Assembly (NCBI GenBank): GCA_001972305.1
Contig: BDDD01000276.1
Coordinates: forward strand, 5,323-69,322
DNA length: 64,000 nucleotides
Direction: 5' to 3'
DNA from: Cephalotus follicularis
Lineage: Eukaryota > Streptophyta > Magnoliopsida > Oxalidales > Cephalotaceae
Shown: in pieces, positions 11,693 to 23,502 of the stretch
Layout of the letters: the number at the start of each line of letters is the position of its first letter
Position numbering within the stretch: the stretch's first letter is position 1
Made by a program: the position numbers and the translations under genes
The notes under the pieces: model-generated
What the model was told of the DNA's origin: nothing
Database searches by the model: none
The model's input: only the letters and a program-made list of their open reading frames with translations

Positions 11693-14479
11693 TGTAATAT
11701 CTCGTTTTTCTATGTAGAATTTTTGGGCTTTTCGATCTGTTTCGTATGGGCTGACGATTTTTTTTTCGGTTTGTGGACTGCCCATTTTTCAGTTTGTTTT
11801 GCTTTTGTCTAGGCTAAGCGGGTTTTGGCCTTAGCCTAGTGGGTTTTGATATTAAGTCCATAAATAAATAAAACATTTTTTTGGCATTTTATTTATTTGT
11901 TAAAACCCAATTTCAGCATTTAAACATTTAAAAACCCTAATTTTATATTAAAAATTGTTTTCTCTCCCACTCCCTCTCTCTCTCCCCGCCACCCTCTCTC
12001 TCCCGTTCTCTCTACCCTCTCTACCTCAGCCATTGGTGTCGGTACCGATATGGCACCGGTGAAAGCATCGGTTGAACCCCCACGACCTCCTGAGTCCACC
12101 GAACCCAACCCCTGCACCGGCCAACGGCCCAATCGGCGTACGCGACGTCTTCTCTCCCCGCCACTGTCGAGCGCCATAGCTCCGTCTCCGGTGATCGTCA
12201 CGACAAGACAATCACATATTCGGCATCCTGGCGTCGAGATGAAGCGAACCCGACCAGCCCTGACCTTTGGCGACGCCGAAAAACTAGATCGGCGTAAAGT
12301 CAACCGCGGTCAAATGTCTTTGTTCCATACAAATGCGGTGGCGTTGTGGTATACGCGCCCCGGATATGTGATCCCCGGCCTCAAATGCTCCAGATCGGAC
12401 CCTCACTGCTACTGGTCGACCGGGCGTGACAGACACGCGCCGGCCAGCGGCGACACGTGAGCCCACGCGCGGCAGTCTCCGGTGACATGTTTTGGACAGT
12501 TTGCGACTCCATTCTCCACATAGGTGTGATCCGTTCTGATTCCGGGGCATGATTATCTGTTCCGTCTGCTTTCGGTAAACTCTGAACCCTACTCCGTTAA
12601 ATTATGTTTTCGGTTGAACTATGTATTTATGTAATCGTTTTACGATATTATGAGCTGAACTAGTATTATGATTCGAAATTGGATGAATTGGACAAATTGG
12701 ACTTACCTTAGCGAATTCGAAATTATGTTTAGATGAGACTTCTGCGAATTGGACTTAACAAACCTATTATTATCTTATATGGTTATGATCAGTGTACAAT
12801 GACCCATGAGTTGAGGTCTGATTTTATTTCAAGTCCTTATGAGAACGATTTTATTTCTGTTAGATGTTTGCAACAACCGAAGAGCGGTCTAGAGAAGTCT
12901 CGATTTATATTCTTAAGGTTATTTTGGTGATTGCATGAGGTACGGATTTTCTGCTCTTTGGCTATCTGATTTTATTGGAACTATCCCGTTTCACTTTTAT
13001 GATTAAAGTACGGATGTTTCGTTCCTTGATACCCTCCTACTGTTTTTATGGTAAAAAATAGTTTTACTTTATGAATATGTCCCTTCGATTTTATGAACTT
13101 CGTTATGCTCCCTATTTTGATATGTTTAGAAATAAAGTCGGTAAGATATTTTTGAGAAAATAAATATTTTCTGACTTTATGTTTTGGCTCTGAAATGTTT
13201 ACGGAATGTTATGCAACCTTGGATATTTTATAAAATCTGTTTTATTACTGAAGTTTAATATCACCGGTTTTATAAACTAAGTATGACTTTCACATACGAA
13301 AGTATACGGATTTTGGATTTGATAAGGAACATGACTTCTACTATCGAAGTATGTTAACCGAACATGACTTTCACATTAGGAAGTATGTTCCCTTTGGATA
13401 AGGATATACAGAGATATTTCCCACCTATGGGGTGTACCATGGGCTTGTCGTAGGCCTGGCACGGGGACATGACACTTCCGTAGCGGTGTGATTAGTCTAC
13501 GGCATCTCTCTATGTTATGAATAAATCCCATGAGGTGGATTTATAGATCCGATATGTGTGATAGAGGCGTATGGATCGACTCTAGTTATATGTTATGTTA
13601 AGGATATGAATTATGGGGATTGACTGTGTAGTGCCGTACACGTCCTTCCGTTTGGCATGTGGGCCTCATGAACCCCTTGCACTTATGTATATGTACTTTG
13701 GATCTCTATTATGAGATTTCAGAATCGGATAAGTCCCTGTTATATGTTTTGGATCTCCATTATGAGATTTTGGAACCGGATAAGTTTTGTTTTGAAACCT
13801 TAACTCGAACAATGTTATAGAGATTTTGAATATTATTTTGAATATTGTTTTGAGATTTTGATTTGCATTGAAACTTAGATTATGCTTTCAAATCAGACTT
13901 TGCTTTCAGATATCGTTTTGAAAATCTGGAAACGTTTTGAAATTCGGATATTGGTTTTGAATTGATAGAACTGTTTATAATTATTTTATACATGTGTTGT
14001 ATGATATTTCAAGGTTCAGGTATTTTCTATCTTTTAAATTATCGTTTTATGTTTTATGATTCTATATCCGTACTGAGGTTTGCTCAGTCGCGTTTTGTTT
14101 TCCATGCGACAGGTATTCTGGGACAACATCCGGGCAATGTGTGATGAGCGAGATGTCACCTATGTTTAAGGATCATCTAGGAGATTGGTCCGGTTAAGTT
14201 TTTAGTAGTGTTATGGTCGTGTATAGGCCTGTTATCTAAACAATATTGTGATTTTTGGGATTATGACATTTTGGTTTATGACAAAGTTTTCAGATTAGGT
14301 TTCAGATTCAGTTTATGTTCCAAAATTATACATGTTTTCAGATTTTTAGAACCACCACGTATTGATGATGATTAATATTAAGATTAAGATTAAGATCTTT
14401 GATAAGCTTTAGTTCAGTTTTGTGTGACACACCGATCCCGAATCGGGAGTGATCCCAGTTCTGAATCGGGGGTGTTACA
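11693..14479 (+). mobile_element. Solo LTR (family G), 2787 bp, inserted in Athila reverse transcriptase
   Basis: It starts TGTAATATCTCG and ends GGGGGTGTTACA, and is flanked by the 5-bp duplication ATTAT (11688-11692 and 14480-14484). The Athila RT coding sequence resumes immediately after it. No internal gag or pol is present, so it is a solo LTR left by recombination between the two LTRs of a longer element. A TAAATAAATAAA promoter-like run lies at about 11861, a telo-box-like AAACCCTAA near 11933, and a GC-rich leader at about 11950-12550. An open frame in that leader resembles no known protein. Related LTR pieces are at 1-233 and 2326-2933. Confidence 0.9.
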
Positions 14480-16855
14480 ATTATTGTTTTCTCGATGGGT
14501 ACTCCGGATACAATCAAATTCTCATCGCTCCGCAAGATCAAAAGAAAACCACGTTCACATGCCCTTTCGGAACATTTTCTTACCGACGGATGCCGTTTGG
14601 CCTTAGCAATGCTCCCGCTACCTTCCAAAGGTGCATGATGAGTATTTTCTCTTACAAGGTGGAAGATTTTCTTGAAGTATTTATGGATGAATTTTCTGTG
14701 CATCGTTCCTCATTTTCTCAATGCCTTCATCACCTAAAATTAGTACTCAAAAGAAGTCGAGAGAAGAATTTGGTGCTTAATTGGAAAAAATGCAATTTCA
14801 TGGTGAAGACGGGGATCGTTCTTGGACATGTAATGTCAAAAGAAGGAATACAAGTAGATAAAGCGAAAATAGAAGTCAGCAAGCATTTGCCTCCACCTCG
14901 TAATGTGAAAGATATCCGAGCATTCCTCGGACATGCTGGTTTTTATCGAAGGTTCATCAAGGATTTTATCAAGGTAGCACGCCCCTTGACTTCGCTCCTA
15001 GCGAAAAATCAAGATTTTGTTTTCTCTGACGAGTGCCTTGTAGCATTTAACCGCTTAAAGAAGGAGCTCACTTCCGCTCCTATCATTCAGGCACCAATTT
15101 GGACTGAGCCTTTTGAGATCATGTGCGACGCTTCCAATAGTGCCATTGGAGCTGTTCTCAGCCAAAGAATGAATAAACTGCCTCACGTCATTTATTATGC
15201 AAGTAGGACCCTTTCCGATGTGCAATTGAATTACCCGACCACTGAGAAAGAATTCTTAGCTGTGGTCTTTGCACTTGAGAAATTTCGTCCATTTCTTTTA
15301 GGATCACATGTCATCGAGTATACTGATCATGCTGCGATTCAGCATCTCACGAGTAAAAAGGATGCAAAAGCGTGTCTTATCCGGTGGGTTCTGCTTCTTC
15401 AAGAATTTAACGTTGAAATTCGAGACAAGAAAGGAACTGAGAATTTGGTGGCCGACCATTTATCCCAACTTTCCAATACACCAGAGGTCCATGGTCTGAT
15501 TAATGAAAGTTTTCCTGATGAGCAAATTATGCGCGTTGAGAGTGAACCATGGTATGCGGACATAGTGAATTATCTTGTTACGGGAAGTGTACCCTCAGAA
15601 TGGTCTGCTCAAGTTAAGCATAGGTTTCTGTCGCAAGCAAAACATTTTTTTTTGGATGATCCTTATCTTTTTAAAGCATGTCTGGATTTAATTTTGCGAT
15701 GATGTGTTCCTGATCATGAGCATCGCTCAATTCTGTCTTTTTGTCATGATCAAGCATGTGGTGGTCATTTCGGCCCGACCAAGACAACGGCTAAAGTTTT
15801 ACAATGTGGTTTTTATTGGCCGGCTATTTTTAAAGATGCATTTCAGTACTGTAGGGCTTGTGCTTCGCGTCAAGCTTTAGGCCGTGTGACGAAACGAAAT
15901 ATGATGCCTTTGACACCGATTTTGACAGTTGAGATCTTTGATGTTTGGGGTATTGATTTCATGAGTCCGTTTCCCAACTCATTTGGGAATCTGTACATCC
16001 TTTCGGCTGTTGATTATGTTTCAAAGTGGATAGAGGCGATTCCTTGTCGAACCAATGACAACTCCGTCGTTATTAAATTTCTCAAGGGACATATTTTTTC
16101 TCGTTTTGGCACACCACGTGCCATTATCAGTGATAGAGGTACTCATTTTTGCAATCATTCTTTTGAAGCCCTTATGAAAAGATATGGGATCACTCACAAG
16201 CTCGCCACACCATATCATCCCCAAACCAGTGGGCAAGTTGAGGTATCTAATCGCCAAATCAAGCAAATTCTCGAAAAAACAGTCAACCCCAATAGAAAGG
16301 ATTGGTCAACGCGACTTGTGGATGCTTTATGGGCTTATCGAACTACTTTCAAGACTGACCTTGGTCAATCTCCTTACCGTCTTATGTATGGTAAAGCTTG
16401 TCATCTTCCTGTGGAGTTAGAACATCGAGCCTTTTGGGCTATTAAGCAATTTAATTTTGATCGTTCCACTGCGAGTACTCATCGTGCTCTTCAATTATCT
16501 GAGTTAGAAGAAATTCGAAATGACGCATATGACAATGCGAAGATTTCCAAAGAAAAGACCAAGGCCTTTCATGATGCGTGTATTTTGCGGAAAAATTTTG
16601 AAGTGGGAGACAATGTTCTTTTATATAATTCATGATTACATTTGTTTCTTGGAAAATTGAGGACTCGTTGGGATGGTCCTTATATTGTTAAAAATATTTT
16701 TCCACATGGTTTTTTTGCGATATGTAACTCAGGTACTGAAGATGTGTTCAAGGTAAATGGGAAAAGATTGAAGAAATTTTTGGAGATTCCGGCTGCGCCG
16801 ATGGAGGAGGCCATGGACTTGCATGAGCCTCTTTATGAGCCTCCATGATGATATT
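14480..16855 (+). CDS. Athila reverse transcriptase (remainder), RNase H and integrase
   Basis: RT motifs resume with [11 protein letters not shown] and [20 protein letters not shown], followed by the thumb ([15 protein letters not shown]). RNase H follows at about 15100-15480 ([43 protein letters not shown]). Integrase runs from about 15710 to 16850: an HHCC-type finger, the catalytic core ([15 protein letters not shown], then SDRGTHFCN, then [15 protein letters not shown]) and a C-terminal basic segment ([18 protein letters not shown]). The order PR-RT-RH-INT is that of Ty3/gypsy. This copy is broken. Confidence 0.88.
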
Positions 16856-16899
16856 CGGTAAACCCTACCCCTTTGTTCTTTATTTTATTGCATTGTTTC

Positions 16900-17937
16900 T
16901 GTTGGGAATGTATGGCAACCTTAAATAATAAATTTGTTTGCGGAAATAACAAATTAAATTATGAATATAAACAAGCACACAAGAACAATCAAATAACAAC
17001 AAGTAAAGAGATAAGGGATAGAGAGTGTGCAAACGAATTTATAGTGGTTCGGCAAATCCGTGCCTACGTCCACTTTCTCAAGAACCCCTTGAGTTTCCAC
17101 TAGAATCCACTAGCAACCTTTGATTTTGGCTTACGGGTGCAAATCAAAGCAAAACTACCTTACACTTGATTTTGGGTTCTGGGTGCAAATCAATCAAACA
17201 CCTTACAAGAGTTCATTCCCTTCTTTTACAATGAAAGATGAAAAGGATTTGTTTGTGTTTACAAATAACCTCTTGAAGGTTGGATATGAAAGTGATAGCT
17301 AGTTACAAGCTTTGGATGTGAAAGTATAAAACTCTAGCTTGATGTCTTTTTCTTTGTAGATGTGCAAGTTTGAGCTTCTTGAGATTGGATGATCAAAAGT
17401 TGTGTTCCTAGTCTTGTTAGTCTTCATTCTTGGCTTGTATATATAGCTTTATGTTGATTATAGCCATCGGTGAAGAAATGTAGCCGTTGGAGAAGTCTTG
17501 AAAGTTGTTGCATAAAAAACGGCTCTTTAAAACGAGTTCTGATATTGTATCAGCCGTCCAAAGCGTCGACGGTATTGCTTAAAGCGTCGGCGCTTAGGTT
17601 ACCGTTATGAGTTAAATTTGAATTTTCTCGTTTTGTCTGTCGGCGCTTTGTTCTTAATGTCGACTCTTCGCCATAAAGCGTTGACGCTTTAATCCTAAGC
17701 GTCGCCGCTTTGAGTACTTCAACTGATTTTGCACTTCACTGGTTTTAACGGCAGATACACACTTCTCAGGCGTCGACTTTTTGGCATAAAGCGCTGACGC
17801 TTTGATTGTAACCGTCGGCGCTTTTTCCTGTTTCTGCACTTCTTTATTTTTTTTATTTCTTTTCTTGCACAGAAAGTAACAAAGTTAAATACAAATTTGT
17901 AATCATTAAAACTTATGATTGAGACTAAAAGTCAACA
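16900..17937 (-). repeat. 3' LTR of the gag-only copia element
   Basis: On the minus strand it begins TGTTGACTTTTAGTCTCAA and ends ATTCCCAACA. It holds a cluster of AAAGCGTCGACGCTTT-like palindromes (about 17560-17835) and, downstream in its own orientation, a TATATATA box at 17438-17445. The palindrome cluster upstream of a TATA box matches the Sirevirus LTR plan. Confidence 0.88.
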
Positions 17938-18500
17938 ATCTCCCCCTTTTTGATGATTACAAAAATTTGCTACATTAAGGAAAAATTTATACCAATTGAA
18001 GACAAAAAGAAATTTTCTTTAGATACCAAGACAAAGAATTTCTTTAGGTGCCAACTTAATAATTTTGATAAACTCCCCCTTAATATGACATCTAATTTTC
18101 ATTTTTCAAAATGGAGATTTATGCAAATAATCTTATTTAGCTCCCCTTTTTCCATGAACTCCCCCTTAACACATTCTTCATTTATAGCATATTTTCATAT
18201 CTAGCTCCCCTTAGCATAAGCTATCAATTTTTCCTTAATCATAAAGCATTCTCCCCCTTTTTGTTAGCATCAAAAAGATTATGTCAAAGAATTTGACACC
18301 AATTTAAACAATTTTAAAGGGATATCAACTGAGAATAAAAGAATACCAATTGAAATAAAATCCATTTAAAGTTAAAATATCAATATTATAAAAAAAAAAT
18401 TGAGATATACCAATTGTTGGATAAAATGATACTAAATAAAAGATTGAAGGAAGCAATATTATTATCAACATTATATCAATACCTCCCCCTCAACTAAGGC
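17938..18500 (-). other. Polypurine-rich 3' region of the gag-only copia element
   Basis: On the minus strand this stretch contains at least six AAGGGGGAG-type polypurine runs (seen as CTCCCCCTT or CTCCCCTT near 17941, 18070, 18140, 18168, 18203, 18250 and 18483). The run adjoining the LTR is the presumed plus-strand primer. Multiple polypurine tracts are a known Sirevirus feature. No protein-coding frame is convincing here. Confidence 0.75.
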
Positions 18501-18559
18501 TTTCTTCCCAAGTTATGTACTTGAACATGTTGAGCTTGACTTCAAGTACACCTACAAAA

Positions 18560-20250
18560 CAAAATTTAAGCTTTTGGTACCCATTTGAACTTGGGTCCTT
18601 TCAAGTTAGTCACAAAAGTTCCTTTCGGAACCCAAATCTTTCTAGTTTTACCAAGAGAAAGATTATTTCTAAAAATACAAGAAGTAGTAATATGTCCTAA
18701 TCTACCACAATAATTGCAACAAATTTGAGGCTCATTTTTCTTAACAAAGAAATTTTTAAAATGTTTGACATTTTTCATTTCTTCGTAGCCGAGACCGGCT
18801 TTGTCAAACACACACCTTTGAAGTCCTAACAAATTATCCAACTTGTCACTACTATTAGAAAATTTAGAAAAAGACTTCTTTAAAGCATCAATCTCAATTT
18901 TTAGCTTTTCATTTTCTTCCATAGAATCGATTGATAATTTTGAAGAAAGATTTATAATCTCAATTTCATTCATATAAAAGCTATTTTTACTTTTTAGATA
19001 TTCAATTTCTTTCATATTTTTGCTATTTTTATTATTTAGAATTTCTAATTTGTTAGACATAGAAATATCATTTTTCTTTAGGGTCTTATTTTTTAAACAA
19101 ACATTTTTATATTCAACATACAATTTCTCATATGCATTTTGCAACTCATCAAAAGTAAAATTTACCTCATTTTCACTTTCATCTCCACTTGTATCTTCTT
19201 CCAAAGCCATGAGAGCAAAATTTACAACTTCTTCATCACTTCCGCTTTCTTCGGAACTTGAGAGATCACTATCATCCCAAGTAGCTACCATTGCTTTCTT
19301 TTTCTTGGAATGCTCTTTGATGAATTTTTCTTTCTTCTTAATATTTGGGCACTCGTTTTTGAAATGACCCGGCTTTTTGCATTCATAGCAAGTTGGCTCT
19401 TCCTTCTTGCTTGATTCTACATTGTGAGGGAACTTCTTTAAAGCCTTCTTGCCCTTTTAACTTTTGAGAAACTTCTTGAATTGGGAAGTTATAAGTGCCA
19501 CATCTCCATCTTCATCACTTTCGCTTTCTTCTTTTGAGGCTTTTAGAGCGATTGACTTCTTCTTCTTAACTTCCACATTCTCATGATTCTTCATTGTTGC
19601 CTCATGTGTCATCAAGGAACCTAGAAGTTGTTCAAGAGGGAGAGTCGAGAGGTCCTTAGCCTCCTCAATGGCCGTCACCTTAGGAGTCCAACTCTTTGGC
19701 AAGCACCTTAAAATTTTCCTTACAAGTTCTTGGTTAGAATATGATTTGCCAAGATTTTTAAGGGAGTTAGTAATAGTGGTAAAGCGAGTAAACATGTCAC
19801 TTATACATTCATCATTGTGCATCATAAACAATTCAGACTCATGTACAAGCATGCTTATTTTAGATTCTTTTACTTGGTTCGTGCATTCATATGTGACTTC
19901 TAATAAATCTCACATTTCTTTTGCCGAATCACAAGAGGATATTCGATTAAATTCATTAGGGCCAACGGCACAAAATAAAACATGTTTAGCTTTCAAATTT
20001 AATTGGAGCATCCTAAAGTCATTATCATTATATTCATTTTCGGGTTTAGGGGAGACTACTCCTTCTATTGTTCTTGTGGGCATCCTAGGACCATTTACAA
20101 CAATATGTCATAATTGATAGTCTAAGGATTGTAAAAATATAGTCATCCTAGTCTTCCAAAAACTATAGTTATTTCCGTCAAAGAACGGAGGTCTAGTAAT
20201 GGAGGAACCTTCTAATCCTATGTTTAGATTCATTTGGTTTGCCATGGATC
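18560..20250 (-). CDS. Copia Gag (Sirevirus-like) with coiled coil and zinc knuckle
   Basis: The N-terminal block (about 20250-19457) carries the UBN2-type Gag core: LVRKILRCLPKSWTPKVTAIEEAKDL and LEQLLGSLMTHE. A further block (19291-18566) has a strongly acidic start, a long Lys/Glu/Asn-rich coiled coil (about 130 residues), a CCHC knuckle (CNYCGRLGHITTSC) and the closing WVPKGTFVTN/WVPK motif typical of Sirevirus Gag. It would form the particle and bind the RNA. The copy is broken, and no pol follows it. Confidence 0.82.
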
Positions 20251-20300
20251 TTTATATCTCTAACAATTAAGAATAATGAGATAACCTCTCTGATACCACT

Positions 20301-20760
20301 TGTTGAGAATGTATGGCAACCTTAAATAATAAATTTGTTTGCGGAAATAATAAATTAAATTATGAATATAAACAAGCACACAAGAACAATCAAATAACAA
20401 CAAGTAAAGAGATAAGGGATAGAGAGTGTGCAAATGAATTTATAGTGGTTCGGCAAATCCGTGCTTACGTCCACTTTCTCAAGAACCCCTTGAGTTTGCA
20501 CTAGAATCCACTAGCAACCTTTGATTTCGGCTTGCGGGTGCAAATCAAAGCAAAACCACCTTACACTTGATTTTGGGTTCCGGGTGCAAATCAATTAAAC
20601 ACCTTACAAGGGTTCACTCCCCTCTTTTACAATGAAGGATGAAAAGGATTTGTTTGTGTTTACAAATAACCTCTTGAAGGTTGGATATGAAAGTGATAGC
20701 TAGTTACAAGCTTTGGATGTGAAAGTGTAAAACTCTAGCTTGATGTCTTTTTCTTTGTAG
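20301..20760 (-). repeat. Partial right-hand LTR of the gag-only copia element
   Basis: It is collinear and about 97% identical by eye with the left part of the LTR at 16900-17360, beginning TGTTGAGAATGTATGG. It ends at a sharp junction with Athila 3' sequence. Its high similarity to the other LTR indicates a young insertion. Confidence 0.85.
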
Positions 20761-20981
20761 AACACTCACGAGACAAAACTCGTCCACTAGGGCCACCTAG
20801 GGGTTTAACGGCTTGTTGCATAAGCTAAATGCAATCGTGATTCCTAAGAAAGTGAGTTAGGTTTTTGTTTATGTTCTTGTGTGTGCATTTAGTTTTTATT
20901 TTTTGTGTTTTGGTGTGTTTTCTTGTTTTAGCTTTCTATTTTGTTGCTTGAGGACAAGCAAGGTTTAAGTATGAGGGTATT
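20761..20981 (+). other. Athila 3' noncoding tail and polypurine region
   Basis: The stretch ends AGGACAAGCAAGGTTTAAGTATGAGGGTAT directly before the 3' LTR; GGACAAGCAA...AAGT.TG.GGG is the usual Athila sequence at this point (key positions 20951-20980). No env-like frame is recognisable between integrase and the LTR. Confidence 0.7.
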
Positions 20982-22417
20982 TGTTTAGTATAAAAATGTG
21001 TTATTTTTAATGATTTATTTGTTATATTTTTATGCTTGGAATAGACTACTTTGGTTGCATTGTGATGATTTTCAGGTACAAGAGCAAAAGGACCAAGGTG
21101 CAAGAATACTACCCAAAGTTGTGCAAATTGGATCTTGAAAGTGTAAAGATTGAAGAATTGACAAATTCTGCAGAATCAGAATAAAAAGCGTCGATGTCTT
21201 TCATAGGGATCGACGTCTTTTCTGGGTTTGTAGTAAACGCATCGATGCCTTTTGTGCGGATCGATGTCCTTTCTGGGATTGCAACCTACCTTCAAATGCT
21301 ATGAGAAATACATCGACGTCTTTCATCAAACAGATCGATGTCTTTGTGCAAATTCGACCTGTAAATTTTGGATTAAAACGCATCAACGTCATTCATCATA
21401 GGGATCGATGTCCATTATGCGCATCTCAGCAAACGGCAATTTTTTACAAAACGTGTCGATGTCCAACTAAAGGCGTCGACGTCTTCTTCTGCAGCAGAAA
21501 TAGAAAGTTAGATTTTTTGCCAGATTTTGTAACTAGGATTGATTTATTTCCGTTTTTGATCAGTTTTGTAGTATAAAAATAATACAAGGCCGGCCAAATT
21601 CAGTGTGTGAAGGCTTGTAGAAACCCTATTTTCTTCTTTGTCAATTTTAGTTTATTTTACAATGTTTAGTAGCTAAACTCTTCAAGGTTTAAGGGAAGAA
21701 CAAAGCCTAGATTGTTATTGTTTCAATTCCATCAATAAAAATCCTTGAATATTTGGTTTGTTCTTCAAATATTTTTGCCTTCACACACACTTTGTCTGTC
21801 TGATTAAAATCCACAAACATCTTGTCGGTGAAGCTGAAAGTTGGTGAATAAATGGTGCTTAATTCAATCAATGGAGTCTACTCATACGGTTTGTCACAAC
21901 AAACACACTTCGTATAGACCTAGCATGTCTACTCATACGTCTTTCCGCCATTGCCGTACTTCGTATAGACCTAGCATGTCTACTCATACGTCTTGTCATC
22001 ACCGTTGTACTCCATATCGACCTAGCTGCCGCTGGTTATCAATGTATGATCATTCAATTAAATGGAATTGTTCAATACAATCTACGGTGAGTTTCTATAC
22101 CCTAAAACCCCTTCTTAAATTATATATTTTCTTCACTTTTGTTCGTTGTTTTGATTCGTTTTAAAATTGCATGCTTTATTTCTTGGTATTTCGCATTCAT
22201 TGTTTTTAACTATCGAAGTTTTAATTTCCTGTTTTGATTATTTATTTTATTTTACATAATTAGGAGTAGTTTTCATAGTTAAACCTTGATTTCGCATACT
22301 TCACCTAGGTTGGATAAATTACAACTAGTTTAACGTTTCCCTACGTTCGACCCGTTACTGCATGATCCGTGCACTTACGGCTATAAATTTTAAAACATCA
22401 TTCTTTTTACGTGAACA
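20982..22417 (+). repeat. Athila 3' LTR
   Basis: It begins TGTTTAGTATAAAAATG and ends ACGTGAACA, followed by the target duplication CTTGT. A TATAAAAA box lies at about 21572. It repeats the motif clusters and the 57-bp array of the 5' LTR. Confidence 0.92.
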
Positions 22418-23038
22418 CTTGTCCTTCATTGGTTGCGGAAAATATTTATCCATGAATATTCCCTTAAACCCTTCCCACGTCATTGCTTCTATTTCTCGAT
22501 GTGTCTTCATCCTCTCGATCATATCCCACCATTGATCAGCCTCTCCTCTATTTTGTATATCGAAAACTCCACCTTTTGACGATCTGTACAATCCAACGCT
22601 CTGAAATCTTTTCATTTCCTTGGATCCATGCTTTGGCCTCCATAGGATCTGTCACTCCCGAAAAGGCTTTCGGATTATATCTTGCGAATTGCTCTAGGGT
22701 TGGCCTCACTGGCGAAGGTGCTTGATGGTTATTACCGTTGTTATTGGCAATAACTTGAGCCAATTTGTTCAATATCGCGTTCAGAGAATTATCTTCTCCA
22801 TCGTCTTGTGCATTCACATTTCTCCTTTGCCCACGACCTCTTCTTGTGTCAGCCATCTAATTAGCATTCTCAAGTTAGTTCTTAACCTTAGGCAATTCTA
22901 CTCACATGCTAGGTAAAACAATTAAATTCTTAATACTTCAGATTTTACAAGAACTAACACTTTTATTTATATTACACTTCACTTTCATACATATTTTACA
23001 TTTTTACATATTATACACCAATCTTCTTTCTTAGCTTT
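22418..23038 (-). mobile_element. Tekay-like gypsy element: gag N-terminal part
   Basis: On the minus strand Gag starts at 22856 with MADTRRGRGQRRN and continues into the retrotrans_gag region (FARYNPKAFSGVTDPMEAKAWI, then a block with MTWEGFKGIFMDKYFPQ) down to the Athila insertion at 22417. The C-terminal part of the same Gag is at 6403-6830. The 180 bp above the start codon look like leader. Together with the LTR at 23503-25518 this defines the 5' half of a minus-strand element. It is broken. Confidence 0.82.
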
Positions 23039-23332
23039 CTAATCTTCGTCGGTAGAACCATCAACATCAGGTAATTCCTCTTGTATACGCCTTATCATCA
23101 TTCTCAGGTTCTCGCTAACTCCTCTCATGATTAGTCCGTTAATTTCGCAAATATACCTTAAAAGGACTCTCAAACTTGACTTGATTTCGCTGAGGATTTC
23201 ATCCTTTTTGGCTATCTCTTGGTTATATTCTTCCTTCATTTGATATAAGTGTGTATAAAATTCCTCTCTGTTATTTGCTATAATCTGTCTTAAATTCTCT
23301 TTTTCTTCTCGCAGATCTTTGTTCTTAGCCAT
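23039..23332 (-). CDS. Leader ORF with coiled coil upstream of gag in the Tekay-like element
   Basis: A 97-codon frame starts MAKNKDLREEKENLRQII and ends LPDVDGSTDED. Its first two thirds have regular Leu/Ile spacing in a Lys/Glu-rich background, as in a coiled coil, followed by a short hydrophobic stretch (LRVLLRYICEINGLI) and an acidic tail. It lies between the primer-binding site and gag, on the same strand as gag. A second, very short frame starting MSTTSESYNSDASTRFF lies just upstream (about 23429-23349). I do not recognise the protein. Extra ORFs ahead of gag are known in some plant Ty3/gypsy lineages (for example Ogre), but I cannot link this one to them. Confidence 0.5.
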   Translation of the reverse strand: MAKNKDLREEKENLRQIIANNREEFYTHLYQMKEEYNQEIAKKDEILSEIKSSLRVLLRYICEINGLIMRGVSENLRMMIRRIQEELPDVDGSTDED

Positions 23333-23486
23333 CAAAACTTGCAATTACCAGTCTACTGTTTCAGATGAGCCACAACGGAAGAATCTCGTACTAGCATCTG
23401 AGTTGTAAGATTCACTCGTTGTCGACATCTGAAAATCAGGGTAGCAAGTACACAATTTATATCCTCAAAATATAGCAATAAATAAT

Positions 23487-23500
23487 TCTCTGATACCAAT
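23487..23500 (-). other. Primer-binding site of the Tekay-like element
   Basis: The minus-strand sequence ATTGGTATCAGAGA lies two bases from the LTR end at 23503. TGGTATCAGAG is complementary to the 3' end of the initiator tRNA-Met used by chromoviruses and many copia elements. Confidence 0.85.
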
Positions 23501-23502
23501 CT

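Larger units (their letters stand above)
16900..20760 (-). mobile_element. Gag-only Sirevirus-like copia element inserted in Athila
   Basis: It reads on the minus strand. A complete LTR (16900-17937) lies on the left and a shorter matching LTR portion (20301-20760) on the right. The minus-strand primer-binding sequence TGGTATCAGAGAGG lies next to the right-hand LTR (about 20283-20296). The interior is only about 2.4 kb and encodes Gag but no recognisable protease, integrase, reverse transcriptase or RNase H. It therefore looks like a non-autonomous derivative that would depend on a full-length relative. It sits in the 3' noncoding part of the Athila element. Confidence 0.85.
6831..22417 (+). 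mobile_element. Athila-lineage Ty3/gypsy element with two nested insertions
   Basis: Two direct LTRs (6831-8267 and 20982-22417, 1437 and 1436 bp) bound the element. It is flanked by a perfect 5-bp target duplication, CTTGT at 6826-6830 and 22418-22422. Between them lie a primer-binding site, gag, protease, reverse transcriptase, RNase H and integrase in Ty3/gypsy order. A solo LTR (11693-14479) and a copia element (16900-20760) have inserted into it. The LTRs differ at roughly 4-5% of positions in the stretches I compared by eye, pointing to an insertion on the order of one to a few million years ago under usual plant rates. The coding part is broken, with roughly half a dozen breaks besides the insertions. 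Confidence 0.92.

Noticed and set aside
12050-12460. A 136-codon GC-rich open frame as a host gene
   Set aside because: It lies within the leader of a solo LTR, has no recognisable domain, and an equally long frame exists on the opposite strand, as expected of a GC-rich stretch with few stops.
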